IMG/VR virus record: IMGVR_UViG_3300023106_000023
Coordinates: 1 to 29,351 of that record
Strand: one strand, 5' to 3'
Source: a virus
Length of the DNA stretch: 29,351 bases
Shown here: positions 5,294-10,826 of the stretch, piece after piece
How positions within the stretch are numbered: the stretch's first letter is position 1
Layout of the letters: every line of letters starts with the position of its first letter
Translations under genes and position numbers: made by a program
The notes under the pieces: generated by a model
The model's database searches: none
Told to the model about the DNA's origin: nothing
The model's input: the letters and a program-made list of their open reading frames with translations, nothing else

Positions 5294-6690
5294 TCATCGT
5301 CCCCCGCGAGTTCACCGCCCGGCCTTACGGCAAAATAATGACCGACTTCATCCTCGACACCGAGCGCTGCGCTGCGTGGGCTGGGATGGGCCTCGGCAAG
5401 ACGGTCAGCACCCTCAACGCCGTGGACATCCTGCAGGCGCTCGACGACCGCCCGATCCTGGTCGTCGCGCCCTTGCGAGTGGCCACGACCACCTGGCCGG
5501 ATGAGGTGCGCAAGTGGAACCACCTGCGCCACCTGACCGTCTTGCCGATCACCGGCAGCGAGAAGGAGCGCATGCGCGCGCTCAAGTACGACGCCAACAT
5601 CCTGACTACGAATTTCGAACAGCTGCCCTGGCTTGTCGAGCACTACGGCGAGCGCTGGCCGTTCGCCACGGTGGTGATCGACGAGTCCACCAAGCTCAAG
5701 GGCTTCCGCCTGCGGCAGGGAACCCAGCGCGCCAAGGCCTTGGGCCGGGTGGCACACACGAAGATCAAGCGCATCGTCGAGCTGACCGGCACGCCGGCAC
5801 CCAACGGCCTCGAAGACCTGTGGGGGCAGGCGTGGTTCTTGGACAAGGGCGCGCGCCTCGGCCGCACGTACGACGACTTCAAAAAACGGTGGTTCCGCAA
5901 GAAGTACAGCGGCTTCGGCACCGAGCCGATGGAACACGCCCAAGAGCAGATCCAGCGCGCGCTGCGCGATATCTGCGTCACGATCGACGCCAAGGATTGG
6001 TTCGACCTGAAAGACCCGATCGTCAACAATATCTATGTCGATCTGCCCCCCAAGGCGCGCGCGCTGTACCAGGACATGGAGAAGCGCGCCTTCATGGAGA
6101 TCGCGGCCATGGGCACCATGCACGGCATCGAAGCGCTGGGTGCGGCGCAGAAGATCGGCAAGCTGCTGCAGCTGTCGAACGGCGCCGCCTATCTGTCACC
6201 GGGCAGTAGCGAATGGGCCGAGGTGCACGACGCGAAGATCCACGCGCTGGAGGACATCGTCGAGGAAGCGGCCGGCATGCCGGTGCTGGTGTCCATCCAG
6301 TTCAAGAGCGACCTGGCGCGCCTGCTCAAGGCCTTCGGCAAGGACGCCATCGCATTGAACAGCCAGGAGGGCATACGGCGCGCCCAACGCGGCGAGGGCA
6401 AGGTGTGGCTGGGCCACCCGGCCAGCATGGGCCACGGCGTCGACGGCCTGCAGGAGCACACCAACATCATGGCCTTCTTCGGCCACGACTGGAACCTGGA
6501 GCAGCGCCTGCAGATCATCGAGCGGATCGGGCCGACGCGGCAAATGCAGGCCGGGAAGGATCGGCCGATGTTTATCCACAACATCATCGCGAGGGAAACC
6601 GCAGACTCTATGGTCATCGAGCGGGTGGAAACGAAGCGCTCGGTGCAGGATATTCTGTTAGCGGCGATGAAGGCCAAGGGCTACGCATAA
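5290..6690 (+). CDS. SNF2/DEAD-type superfamily 2 helicase, 466 aa
   Basis: ATP-dependent DNA translocase or helicase, probably for replication or recombination. Visible motifs in order are Walker A GMGLGKT (residues 32-38), motif Ia ILVVAPLRV, Walker B VVIDEST (Asp131-Glu132), motif III LTGTPAPN (from residue 165), and in the second RecA domain GHPASMGHGVDGLQ and motif VI QIIERIGPTRQ (about residues 408-418). The motif set and short length of about 470 aa match SNF2-like helicases widespread in phages. The start at ATG 5290 (ATGA overlap) is chosen over the upstream open frame because the protein then begins at a natural MIIVPREFTARPYG. The gene closes module 2; promoter copy 3 follows after 4 nt. 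Confidence 0.93.
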   Translation: MIIVPREFTARPYGKIMTDFILDTERCAAWAGMGLGKTVSTLNAVDILQALDDRPILVVAPLRVATTTWPDEVRKWNHLRHLTVLPITGSEKERMRALKYDANILTTNFEQLPWLVEHYGERWPFATVVIDESTKLKGFRLRQGTQRAKALGRVAHTKIKRIVELTGTPAPNGLEDLWGQAWFLDKGARLGRTYDDFKKRWFRKKYSGFGTEPMEHAQEQIQRALRDICVTIDAKDWFDLKDPIVNNIYVDLPPKARALYQDMEKRAFMEIAAMGTMHGIEALGAAQKIGKLLQLSNGAAYLSPGSSEWAEVHDAKIHALEDIVEEAAGMPVLVSIQFKSDLARLLKAFGKDAIALNSQEGIRRAQRGEGKVWLGHPASMGHGVDGLQEHTNIMAFFGHDWNLEQRLQIIERIGPTRQMQAGKDRPMFIHNIIARETADSMVIERVETKRSVQDILLAAMKAKGYA

Positions 6691-6694
6691 ATAA

Positions 6695-6727
6695 CTTGCA
6701 CAAGTAAATACTTGCGTGTATAGTTCT
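6695..6727 (+). promoter_or_regulatory. Early promoter/operator repeat, copy 3 of 3
   Basis: Identical over 33 bp to copies 1 and 2. TTGCAC is at 6696-6701 and TATAGT at 6719-6724, with a 17-bp spacer. The five bases upstream (AATAA) match copy 1 but not copy 2, while the downstream flank (ACTCATG) differs from both. It drives the lipoprotein module that begins at 6771. Confidence 0.8.
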
Positions 6728-6770
6728 ACTCATGGGCAGCGCAACGGGCGCGGCGGAATTGGAGAAGAAC

Positions 6771-6986
6771 ATGAAAGCACTCAAAGTCAACGAAACGCCA
6801 GAAGGCCAACCCGTGGTGGAAGTCTATAACAAAGGCAAAACTTACACGGTATGCGGCCCGAGCATCACCCATATCGTCCACACGCGCGGCGCATCCTACC
6901 GGCGTGAAGTGCTGGGCCATGTGCAGCGTGAGAAGATCGCAGCCGCAGCCGCCCGCTACGGCGGGCATCACCTGGACGCACCATGA
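6771..6986 (+). CDS. Small hypothetical protein, 71 aa
   Basis: First gene behind promoter copy 3. ATG 6771 is preferred because GGAG (6761-6764) lies 6 nt upstream; an ATG at 6732 has no ribosome binding site and lies only about 8 bp after the -10 box. The protein looks like a small beta-sheet (MKALKVNETPEGQPVVEVYN, then YTVCGPSITHIVHTRG) followed by a helix (QREKIAAAAARYGG). There is no signal peptide. It overlaps the lipoprotein gene by 4 nt (6983-6986). No family recognised. Confidence 0.68.
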   Translation: MKALKVNETPEGQPVVEVYNKGKTYTVCGPSITHIVHTRGASYRREVLGHVQREKIAAAAARYGGHHLDAP

Positions 6987-7828
6987 AAACCATCCTCACA
7001 ATCGCCCTCGCCGTCACGCTCACCGCGTGCGGCGGCATGCAAGACGCCCACGCCGAGCGCGTACGGCAAATCTACCGGCCGTCGCTGCCGGCTGTCTCGA
7101 TCACCGCGCCCGATGGCCGGACCACGATCAGCACCTGCGTGCACGACGCCGGCGCCATCTGCTCGCTGGTGCGCAACGGCGTCGAGTACATCAACGACAC
7201 CGACCACGGCCGCCAGCTGCAAAGCGCGGTATCCTACGACGGCAAGGGCGAGAACGACAACCCGACCGAGGCCGGCGCGTCGCACCTGACCAACGGCTAC
7301 AACCCGTCGCCGTCGAGCAGCCGACTTGTCGAGTCGAGCGGTGCCGGCAACGTCATCAGCACGTTCAGCCAGATGGCCTACTGGAACCCGGTCGCCGGCC
7401 AGCGCACCAGCGACACCTATTTCGAAAAGCGCGTCCAGTTCATCACGCCGACCGTGATCCGCTACGACGTGGCCTACGTGGTGCCGAAGAAGCAGACGGC
7501 CACGTTCGAGACGCTCACCGCCTACATGCCGGCCGCCTTCAGCGAGTTCCACACCGCCGACGGCGCGCGCCTGTCGGACGGCCCCGGCGAGCAAGAGAAG
7601 CCGGTCATCCTGGCCACGCCGAACGGCCAGCACGCCATGGGCATCTATTCGCAGCGTCAGGTCGGCTACGGCCGGTGGCGCTTCCGGGCCGACGGCGTGG
7701 TGAAGTGGAACGCCGTCGTGCGCGACACCAACGTGGAAGGCATCTACCGATTCACCCTGTACGTTGTGGTGGGCACGCTCGACAGCGTGCGCGCCGACAT
7801 CGCCAAACTTTCGCAACAGCCACTTTAA
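6983..7828 (+). CDS. Putative phage-encoded lipoprotein, 281 aa
   Basis: Starts with a short lipoprotein signal peptide MKTILTIALAVTLTAC, with lipobox LTAC and lipidation at Cys16. The mature part is thus expected in the periplasm or anchored in the outer membrane. It looks beta-rich: DGRTTISTCVHDAGAIC, INDTDHGRQLQSAVSYDG, NPTEAGASHL, then WNPVAGQRTSDTYFEKRVQF. The D-GR-Q plus N-P-x-x-x-G layout faintly recalls beta-sandwich or mutarotase-like carbohydrate proteins, but no catalytic residues can be named. It is transcribed with two tiny membrane proteins from its own promoter copy. A surface lipoprotein in an early module suggests a moron-type function such as superinfection exclusion or envelope modification; this is inference. 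Confidence 0.78.
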   Translation: MKTILTIALAVTLTACGGMQDAHAERVRQIYRPSLPAVSITAPDGRTTISTCVHDAGAICSLVRNGVEYINDTDHGRQLQSAVSYDGKGENDNPTEAGASHLTNGYNPSPSSSRLVESSGAGNVISTFSQMAYWNPVAGQRTSDTYFEKRVQFITPTVIRYDVAYVVPKKQTATFETLTAYMPAAFSEFHTADGARLSDGPGEQEKPVILATPNGQHAMGIYSQRQVGYGRWRFRADGVVKWNAVVRDTNVEGIYRFTLYVVVGTLDSVRADIAKLSQQPL

Positions 7829-7838
7829 GGAGAGCATC

Positions 7839-7955
7839 ATGAACAAACCAATCCCCACCTTGAACGATCCATGGGTCCGCTGGGCGCGCCTGATCGGTGC
7901 CCTGTTCGTCGCTGCCGTGGTGCTGGCGCTGTTCGGTTCGCTGGTGGAGAAATGA
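7839..7955 (+). CDS. Very small membrane protein, 38 aa
   Basis: ATG 7839 is preceded by AAGGAG (7827-7832) with a 6-nt spacer, a strong ribosome binding site. The peptide is a short N-terminal stretch (MNKPIPTLNDPWVRWAR), one transmembrane helix (LIGALFVAAVVLALFGSL) and a charged end VEK. It overlaps the next small membrane gene by ATGA (7952-7955). No family recognised. It could support the lipoprotein, modify the inner membrane, or act in lysis control. Confidence 0.62.
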   Translation: MNKPIPTLNDPWVRWARLIGALFVAAVVLALFGSLVEK

Positions 7956-8086
7956 AGCGCTGGCACACCGCGCACTGGAAAGCGGTTAAACGGGCCGCTG
8001 TGCGTGCCGAGCGTGATCTGGCGGTGCAGGGCTGGCTTGTCGCTTTCATCGCGCTGGCAGCGGCGCTCGCAAGCCTGAGCGCCTAA
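7952..8086 (+). CDS. Very small membrane protein, 44 aa
   Basis: Coupled to the previous gene by an ATGA overlap. The N-terminal half is basic and probably helical (MKRWHTAHWKAVKRAAVRAE), followed by one transmembrane helix (GWLVAFIALAAALASLSA) running to the C-terminus. It is thus a tail-anchored protein with a positively charged cytoplasmic part. It is the last plus-strand gene: its TAA (8084-8086) is separated from the stop of the convergent Rz1 gene by a single base. Function unknown. Confidence 0.62.
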   Translation: MKRWHTAHWKAVKRAAVRAERDLAVQGWLVAFIALAAALASLSA

Positions 8087-8087
8087 T

Positions 8088-8342
8088 TCACTCCAGCCAT
8101 GCGTCCACCGTCTTGCGGTGGCGGATGGCGCAATCGACGTAGCGCGGAATCAGCACCTCCTGCACCCACCCCTGCAGCACATCATAATCGTCGGTGGTCG
8201 GCGTCTCGCCGATCAGCGCGCAATCACCTGCGAGGTATTGGTCGAGCAAGGGCCGCGTCGGCGGCGGCGGCGCTTTCGGCGAGGTTACGCAGCCGCACAG
8301 GGCCAGGCTTGCAATCAGCAGGGAGAGGGGGAGGGGGCGCAT
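8088..8342 (-). CDS. Rz1: Rz1-like outer-membrane spanin lipoprotein, 84 aa
   Basis: Outer-membrane subunit of the two-component spanin that disrupts the outer membrane in the last step of lysis. Signal peptide MRPLPLSLLIASLALCGC has a lipobox-like LCGC with lipidation at Cys18, followed by the Pro-rich stretch PKAPPPPTRP typical of Rz1. The gene starts inside Rz in another frame (overlap 8224-8342) and runs 136 nt past the end of Rz. The C-terminal half (TTDDYDVLQGWVQEVLIPRY) is longer than in compact Rz1 proteins. It is the last gene of the late operon. Confidence 0.82.
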   Translation of the reverse strand: MRPLPLSLLIASLALCGCVTSPKAPPPPTRPLLDQYLAGDCALIGETPTTDDYDVLQGWVQEVLIPRYVDCAIRHRKTVDAWLE

Positions 8343-8628
8343 TTTTCTGGTTCCTTCGGATGGCGGCGAGCTGGGTGTTGACGGCGGACAAATCGGTTTG
8401 CGCGCCGAGGGCAGCGGCGGCGATCACCTCGGCCGCCGTCTTATAGTCGGACAGCGCCACCTGCGACGCCTGCGAGATCGCATTGGCCTCGTCGCGCTTC
8501 GTCTCGGCCGCCGCGATCTTCAGGTCGGCAATCGTGTCGGCGTACCACAGCTTGGCGCCGAAGCCGCCGCCGGCAAGACCAACGACCAGCGCGCCGGCGG
8601 CGATCGGCCAGGTGGGGATCAGGCTCAT
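8224..8628 (-). CDS. Rz: Rz-like inner-membrane spanin, 134 aa
   Basis: Inner-membrane subunit of the spanin complex. The N-terminal transmembrane anchor (WPIAAGALVVGLAGGGFGAK) is followed by a long periplasmic helix with coiled-coil character (TIADLKIAAAETKRDEANAI and further Ala-rich turns to about residue 90). The Pro-rich NAPPPPLPADCKPGP stretch near the C-terminus is produced by the region that overlaps Rz1 in another frame. ATG 8628 overlaps the endolysin stop by 4 nt. Order endolysin-Rz-Rz1 is the classical lysis cassette layout. Confidence 0.85.
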   Translation of the reverse strand: MSLIPTWPIAAGALVVGLAGGGFGAKLWYADTIADLKIAAAETKRDEANAISQASQVALSDYKTAAEVIAAAALGAQTDLSAVNTQLAAIRRNQKNAPPPPLPADCKPGPVRLRNLAESAAAADAALARPIPRR

Positions 8629-9086
8629 CCGATCACCATCCTTTCGATCAACCGCGCGGCGCGGTTCGGGGTCTGCGTCTTGGCCCAAGCCGAGTCGCGC
8701 ATGTGCTCCGCCGCGCCCACGTAGTCGCCCACCTGCATGGCCGCCACCGCCTTGCGGAAAGCGAGCAAGCCCGACACGCCCAGCTGGAAAGCCATGTTGA
8801 GGATGACGCGCTGGCGATTGTCCGACAGGCGGCGCCACCACGGCGCGCGGCGGTCGAGCTCCACCATCTTGGTGTCGATGTCCAGGTTGAGCAGCAGCAC
8901 CGACTGGTGCGGGGTGATGCTCTTTCCTTCGCGCAGGTCGACGCCGAACGGCGCGGGGTCGGCGCCCTTGGCTGGGTCCAGCAGGTGGCCAACGCCGATG
9001 GTCCAGTACCCGAGGTGGTCCTTGTAGGAGCGCAGCTTCTCGCCCTCGTCGGCGCGCAGCTCGACGTTCAACAGTTCGCGGTTCAT
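8625..9086 (-). CDS. Endolysin, T4-type lysozyme (GH24), 153 aa
   Basis: Muramidase that cleaves the glycan backbone of peptidoglycan. The catalytic triad is readable with the T4 lysozyme spacing: Glu14 in RADEGEKLRSYKD, Asp23 in KDHLGYW and Thr29 in WTIGVGHLL. The rest follows the fold, including LLNLDIDTKMVELDR, NRQRVILNMAFQLGVSGLLAF and a final AKTQTPNRAARLIERM. There is no signal peptide or SAR-type N-terminal hydrophobic segment, so export should depend on the holin encoded directly upstream. It overlaps both holin (9083-9086) and Rz (8625-8628). Confidence 0.95.
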   Translation of the reverse strand: MNRELLNVELRADEGEKLRSYKDHLGYWTIGVGHLLDPAKGADPAPFGVDLREGKSITPHQSVLLLNLDIDTKMVELDRRAPWWRRLSDNRQRVILNMAFQLGVSGLLAFRKAVAAMQVGDYVGAAEHMRDSAWAKTQTPNRAARLIERMVIG

Positions 9087-9541
9087 GGCGGGGTTTCCTC
9101 CCTCGGTGCCGGTGCGGGCGGCGCGCCGCGCAGCCGGTTAAAGATATCGGCCATCCAGCCGAACAGGCCGTCGTCCACCCCACGATCGATGACGCGGCTA
9201 CCGCCGGCGCCGCCGAGGGTGATCAGCGCGGCCTGTAACGAGAAGTAGAGCGGGGTCCAGCTGACCAGCAGGAACACCAGCATGCCGGCGGCCAGGCCGC
9301 AGAATAGATCCTTGACGATCTCCAGCCACACGCTCTTGATCTGCAAATCGGGCTTGGTGATTTTGTTGAGGGTGTTGGCCGCCGCGCCGATCAGCGAGAA
9401 GATGATGGTGTACTTGATGGCGGCGAAGGGGATAGACTCGATGCCCTTGGCCAGGTCGGTCTCTGCCGCATAGGCTGCGGCGCACCAGAAGGCGCAAAGG
9501 TAAATCCAGAAGGCAATCTTCAGCTGCAAGCTCTTTGCCAC
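9083..9541 (-). CDS. Putative holin, multi-pass membrane protein, 152 aa
   Basis: Likely forms the membrane lesions that release the endolysin encoded next. The GTG start at 9541 is chosen because GAGG lies about 6 nt upstream and the protein then begins VAKSLQLK before the first hydrophobic stretch. Hydrophobic segments lie at about residues 9-26, 40-58, 78-96 and 97-114, the last two separated by a short turn; the C-terminus is Pro-rich and charged (PPAPAPREETPP). The segment EIVKDLFCGLAAGMLVFLLV recalls LydA-type holins. The first hydrophobic segment ends AYAAETD, which also looks like a signal peptidase site, so topology is uncertain. Position directly before the lysozyme supports the call. 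Confidence 0.75.
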   Translation of the reverse strand: MAKSLQLKIAFWIYLCAFWCAAAYAAETDLAKGIESIPFAAIKYTIIFSLIGAAANTLNKITKPDLQIKSVWLEIVKDLFCGLAAGMLVFLLVSWTPLYFSLQAALITLGGAGGSRVIDRGVDDGLFGWMADIFNRLRGAPPAPAPREETPP

Positions 9542-9975
9542 CCTGGGCCTCGTGATCGTAGTTTGGCGTCCAAGAACGCAACGGCAATATTTAGGAACGC
9601 ATGCCAGTAGAAAAATAATAACAATGATACGCTGTGCCCGCCCCTTTCTGCAACAAATGGTTGCGCCGCGTAGCAGAATGCCAAACTTGCAAAGAGGTAG
9701 TGGCGATACCGGAACGTCCGGCGCCAGGTGATGTAGAGCTTGCGCCGGCCGAAGCTGATGTAGTCCGGGGTCCAGTCGTTGAGCAGCACATCGAACACCA
9801 GCACCAAGCCGATCAGCGCCATGGCCCACAGCAGCGCGGTGCCGTCGGCGTAGCGGTTCACCTCGTACAGCCCGGTGAGGGGGTCGTTGGTGCCGTAGTA
9901 CCAGGAGACGAGCGCGCCACCCCCCATGGCCAAACGAGTGAGGGCGGGGAATTGGTCTTGCAAACGTTGGATCAT
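9520..9975 (-). CDS. Membrane protein of the late/lysis region, 151 aa
   Basis: ATG 9975 (GAGGAAG just upstream, ATGA overlap with the previous gene) gives a protein starting MIQRLQDQFPALTRLAMGGG. Three to four hydrophobic segments are visible: GGGALVSWYYG, ALLWAMALIGLVLVFDVLL, YLFASLAFCYAAQPF and SVSLLLFFYWHAFLNIAVAFL. The C-terminal quarter is coded by AT-richer DNA than its neighbours. It overlaps the holin start by 22 nt. It may be an accessory lysis factor or antiholin, but only position suggests that. Confidence 0.7.
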   Translation of the reverse strand: MIQRLQDQFPALTRLAMGGGALVSWYYGTNDPLTGLYEVNRYADGTALLWAMALIGLVLVFDVLLNDWTPDYISFGRRKLYITWRRTFRYRHYLFASLAFCYAAQPFVAERGGHSVSLLLFFYWHAFLNIAVAFLDAKLRSRGPGWQRACS

Positions 9976-10355
9976 TGGCTTCCTCGATTCCGAAGACGGG
10001 AGGACGCTGGGATGAAAGATAGGCATAGGATCTCCGAAAGTTCGAGGATCGCCTGCAGCGCGCGGTACTGGCTAAACGGGTGGCTCCCGTCTCTATAGTA
10101 GCCCATGAAGTGGACAAATACCAACACGGCACAGATGGAGGCGATAACGACACTAGCAGCAGCTCTTAGGCGCAGTGCCACGAGGGCGACAACGATCTCG
10201 GCGAGACCGCAGAAAATGTAATAGGTCGGCCATTCTGTTGGGGCCGGAATAAAAATGCTCGCGGCCACCACTGCGGTGAGCGCGAGCATGCGCCAGTCTT
10301 TCCAGTTCCGCCAAACGGCGAGCGCCAGCAGCACCAGATAGAGCGGCGTGCGCAT
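9972..10355 (-). CDS. Multi-pass membrane protein, 127 aa
   Basis: Start taken at ATG 10355, because the upstream extension overlaps a separate small proline-rich gene. Hydrophobic segments are MRTPLYLVLLALAVW, MLALTAVVAASIFI, YYIFCGLAEIVVALVALRL and SVVIASICAVLVFVHFMGYY, giving about four membrane passes, and the C-terminus is cytoplasm-like and basic. Small hydrophobic proteins with an HPFSQYRALQAILELSE-type tail occur between tail fibre and lysis genes in other phages as I recall. No function assigned. It overlaps the next membrane gene by 4 nt. Confidence 0.7.
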   Translation of the reverse strand: MRTPLYLVLLALAVWRNWKDWRMLALTAVVAASIFIPAPTEWPTYYIFCGLAEIVVALVALRLRAAASVVIASICAVLVFVHFMGYYRDGSHPFSQYRALQAILELSEILCLSFIPASSRLRNRGSQ

Positions 10356-10356
10356 A

Positions 10357-10452
10357 TTACTTCGGAGGCTTCGGCGGTGGCTCGGTGCCGCCACCGGTCT
10401 GCGGGGTAGGCACCGGGTCAGGGGTCGGTACTGGCTTAGGATCTGCGCACAT
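10357..10452 (-). CDS. Tiny proline-rich protein, 31 aa
   Basis: Complete small gene on the minus strand: ATG at 10452, TAA at 10359-10357, immediately before the membrane protein gene at 10355. AAAGGAA lies about 7 nt upstream of the ATG, a strong ribosome binding site. The peptide is MCADPKPVPTPDPVPTPQTG, then a GGTE turn and PPPKPPK: about 40 percent proline, with no hydrophobic segment. Prolines alternate with Thr, Val and Lys as in extended linkers. Role unknown; a spacer, a tail-fibre partner or a leader peptide are possible. Confidence 0.6.
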   Translation of the reverse strand: MCADPKPVPTPDPVPTPQTGGGTEPPPKPPK

Positions 10453-10488
10453 GGTATTTCCTTTCAGGGTGAATGTACGCAAATTCTA

Positions 10489-10815
10489 TCACTCTTCCTC
10501 GGCTTCCGGCGCGGGTGATTCCAGATAGCCCGGATCGGGGTCCGGCTGCGGGGGCATGTCGCCAGGTGGCGGAAAATCAGTAGGCGGCGGCTCGTCGGGG
10601 TCGGCCACGTCGGGGCGCGGCCGGCAGGTCATCGCCGTGACGCCCTCTGCCTCGTACATACCCAGCTCGACATATGCAATGCACAGCCATTCGGCGTCGC
10701 ACATCGACGCCTGGATGACGTTGAGGACGCGGCCATTCTGGTCAAGCAGTTCAACGGCCGGCAAGACCGGATCGTCGATGGTGCAGGTGTTCGGTGGAAT
10801 ATTTTCCCAGCCCAT
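10489..10815 (-). CDS. Hypothetical late protein with acidic proline-rich tail, 108 aa
   Basis: Starts at ATG 10815 with GGAG 7-8 nt upstream, 11 nt behind the tail fibre stop. The first 65 residues look like a compact beta domain (PAVELLDQNGRVLNVIQASM, ECIAYVEL-like strand, two or three Cys). The last 40 residues are a low-complexity Pro/Asp/Glu tail (DPDEPPPTDFPPPGDMPPQP). The location directly behind the fibre suggests a fibre assembly or attachment role, but no family is recognised. The low-complexity tail resembles the next tiny proline-rich gene in composition. Confidence 0.72.
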   Translation of the reverse strand: MGWENIPPNTCTIDDPVLPAVELLDQNGRVLNVIQASMCDAEWLCIAYVELGMYEAEGVTAMTCRPRPDVADPDEPPPTDFPPPGDMPPQPDPDPGYLESPAPEAEEE

Positions 10816-10826
10816 GAGGTGCTCCC

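Noticed and set aside
5122-6123. Long minus-strand open frame opposite the helicase gene
   Set aside because: It is an antisense shadow in GC-rich DNA. The plus strand holds clear helicase motifs and the antisense product has no recognisable features.
2506-6727. CRISPR or transposon interpretation of the three 33-bp repeats
   Set aside because: The copies are 1.7-2.5 kb apart, separated by genes, and contain promoter boxes. There are no spacers, no transposase and no target duplications.
6968-7975. Long minus-strand open frame opposite the lipoprotein gene
   Set aside because: Low-complexity Arg/Ala/Val/Gly-rich shadow with no ribosome binding site. The plus-strand lipoprotein has signal peptide and coupling to neighbours.
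8105-8121. Hairpin CCACCG/CGGTGG as bidirectional terminator of the convergent operons
   Set aside because: The stem is only 6 bp, has no T-tract on either strand, and lies within Rz1 coding sequence.
9542-10153. N-terminal extension of the holin frame up to 10153
   Set aside because: This stretch overlaps two other membrane genes in better frames and has the Arg/Pro-rich look of off-frame translation. The GTG at 9541 with GAGG upstream is the sensible start.
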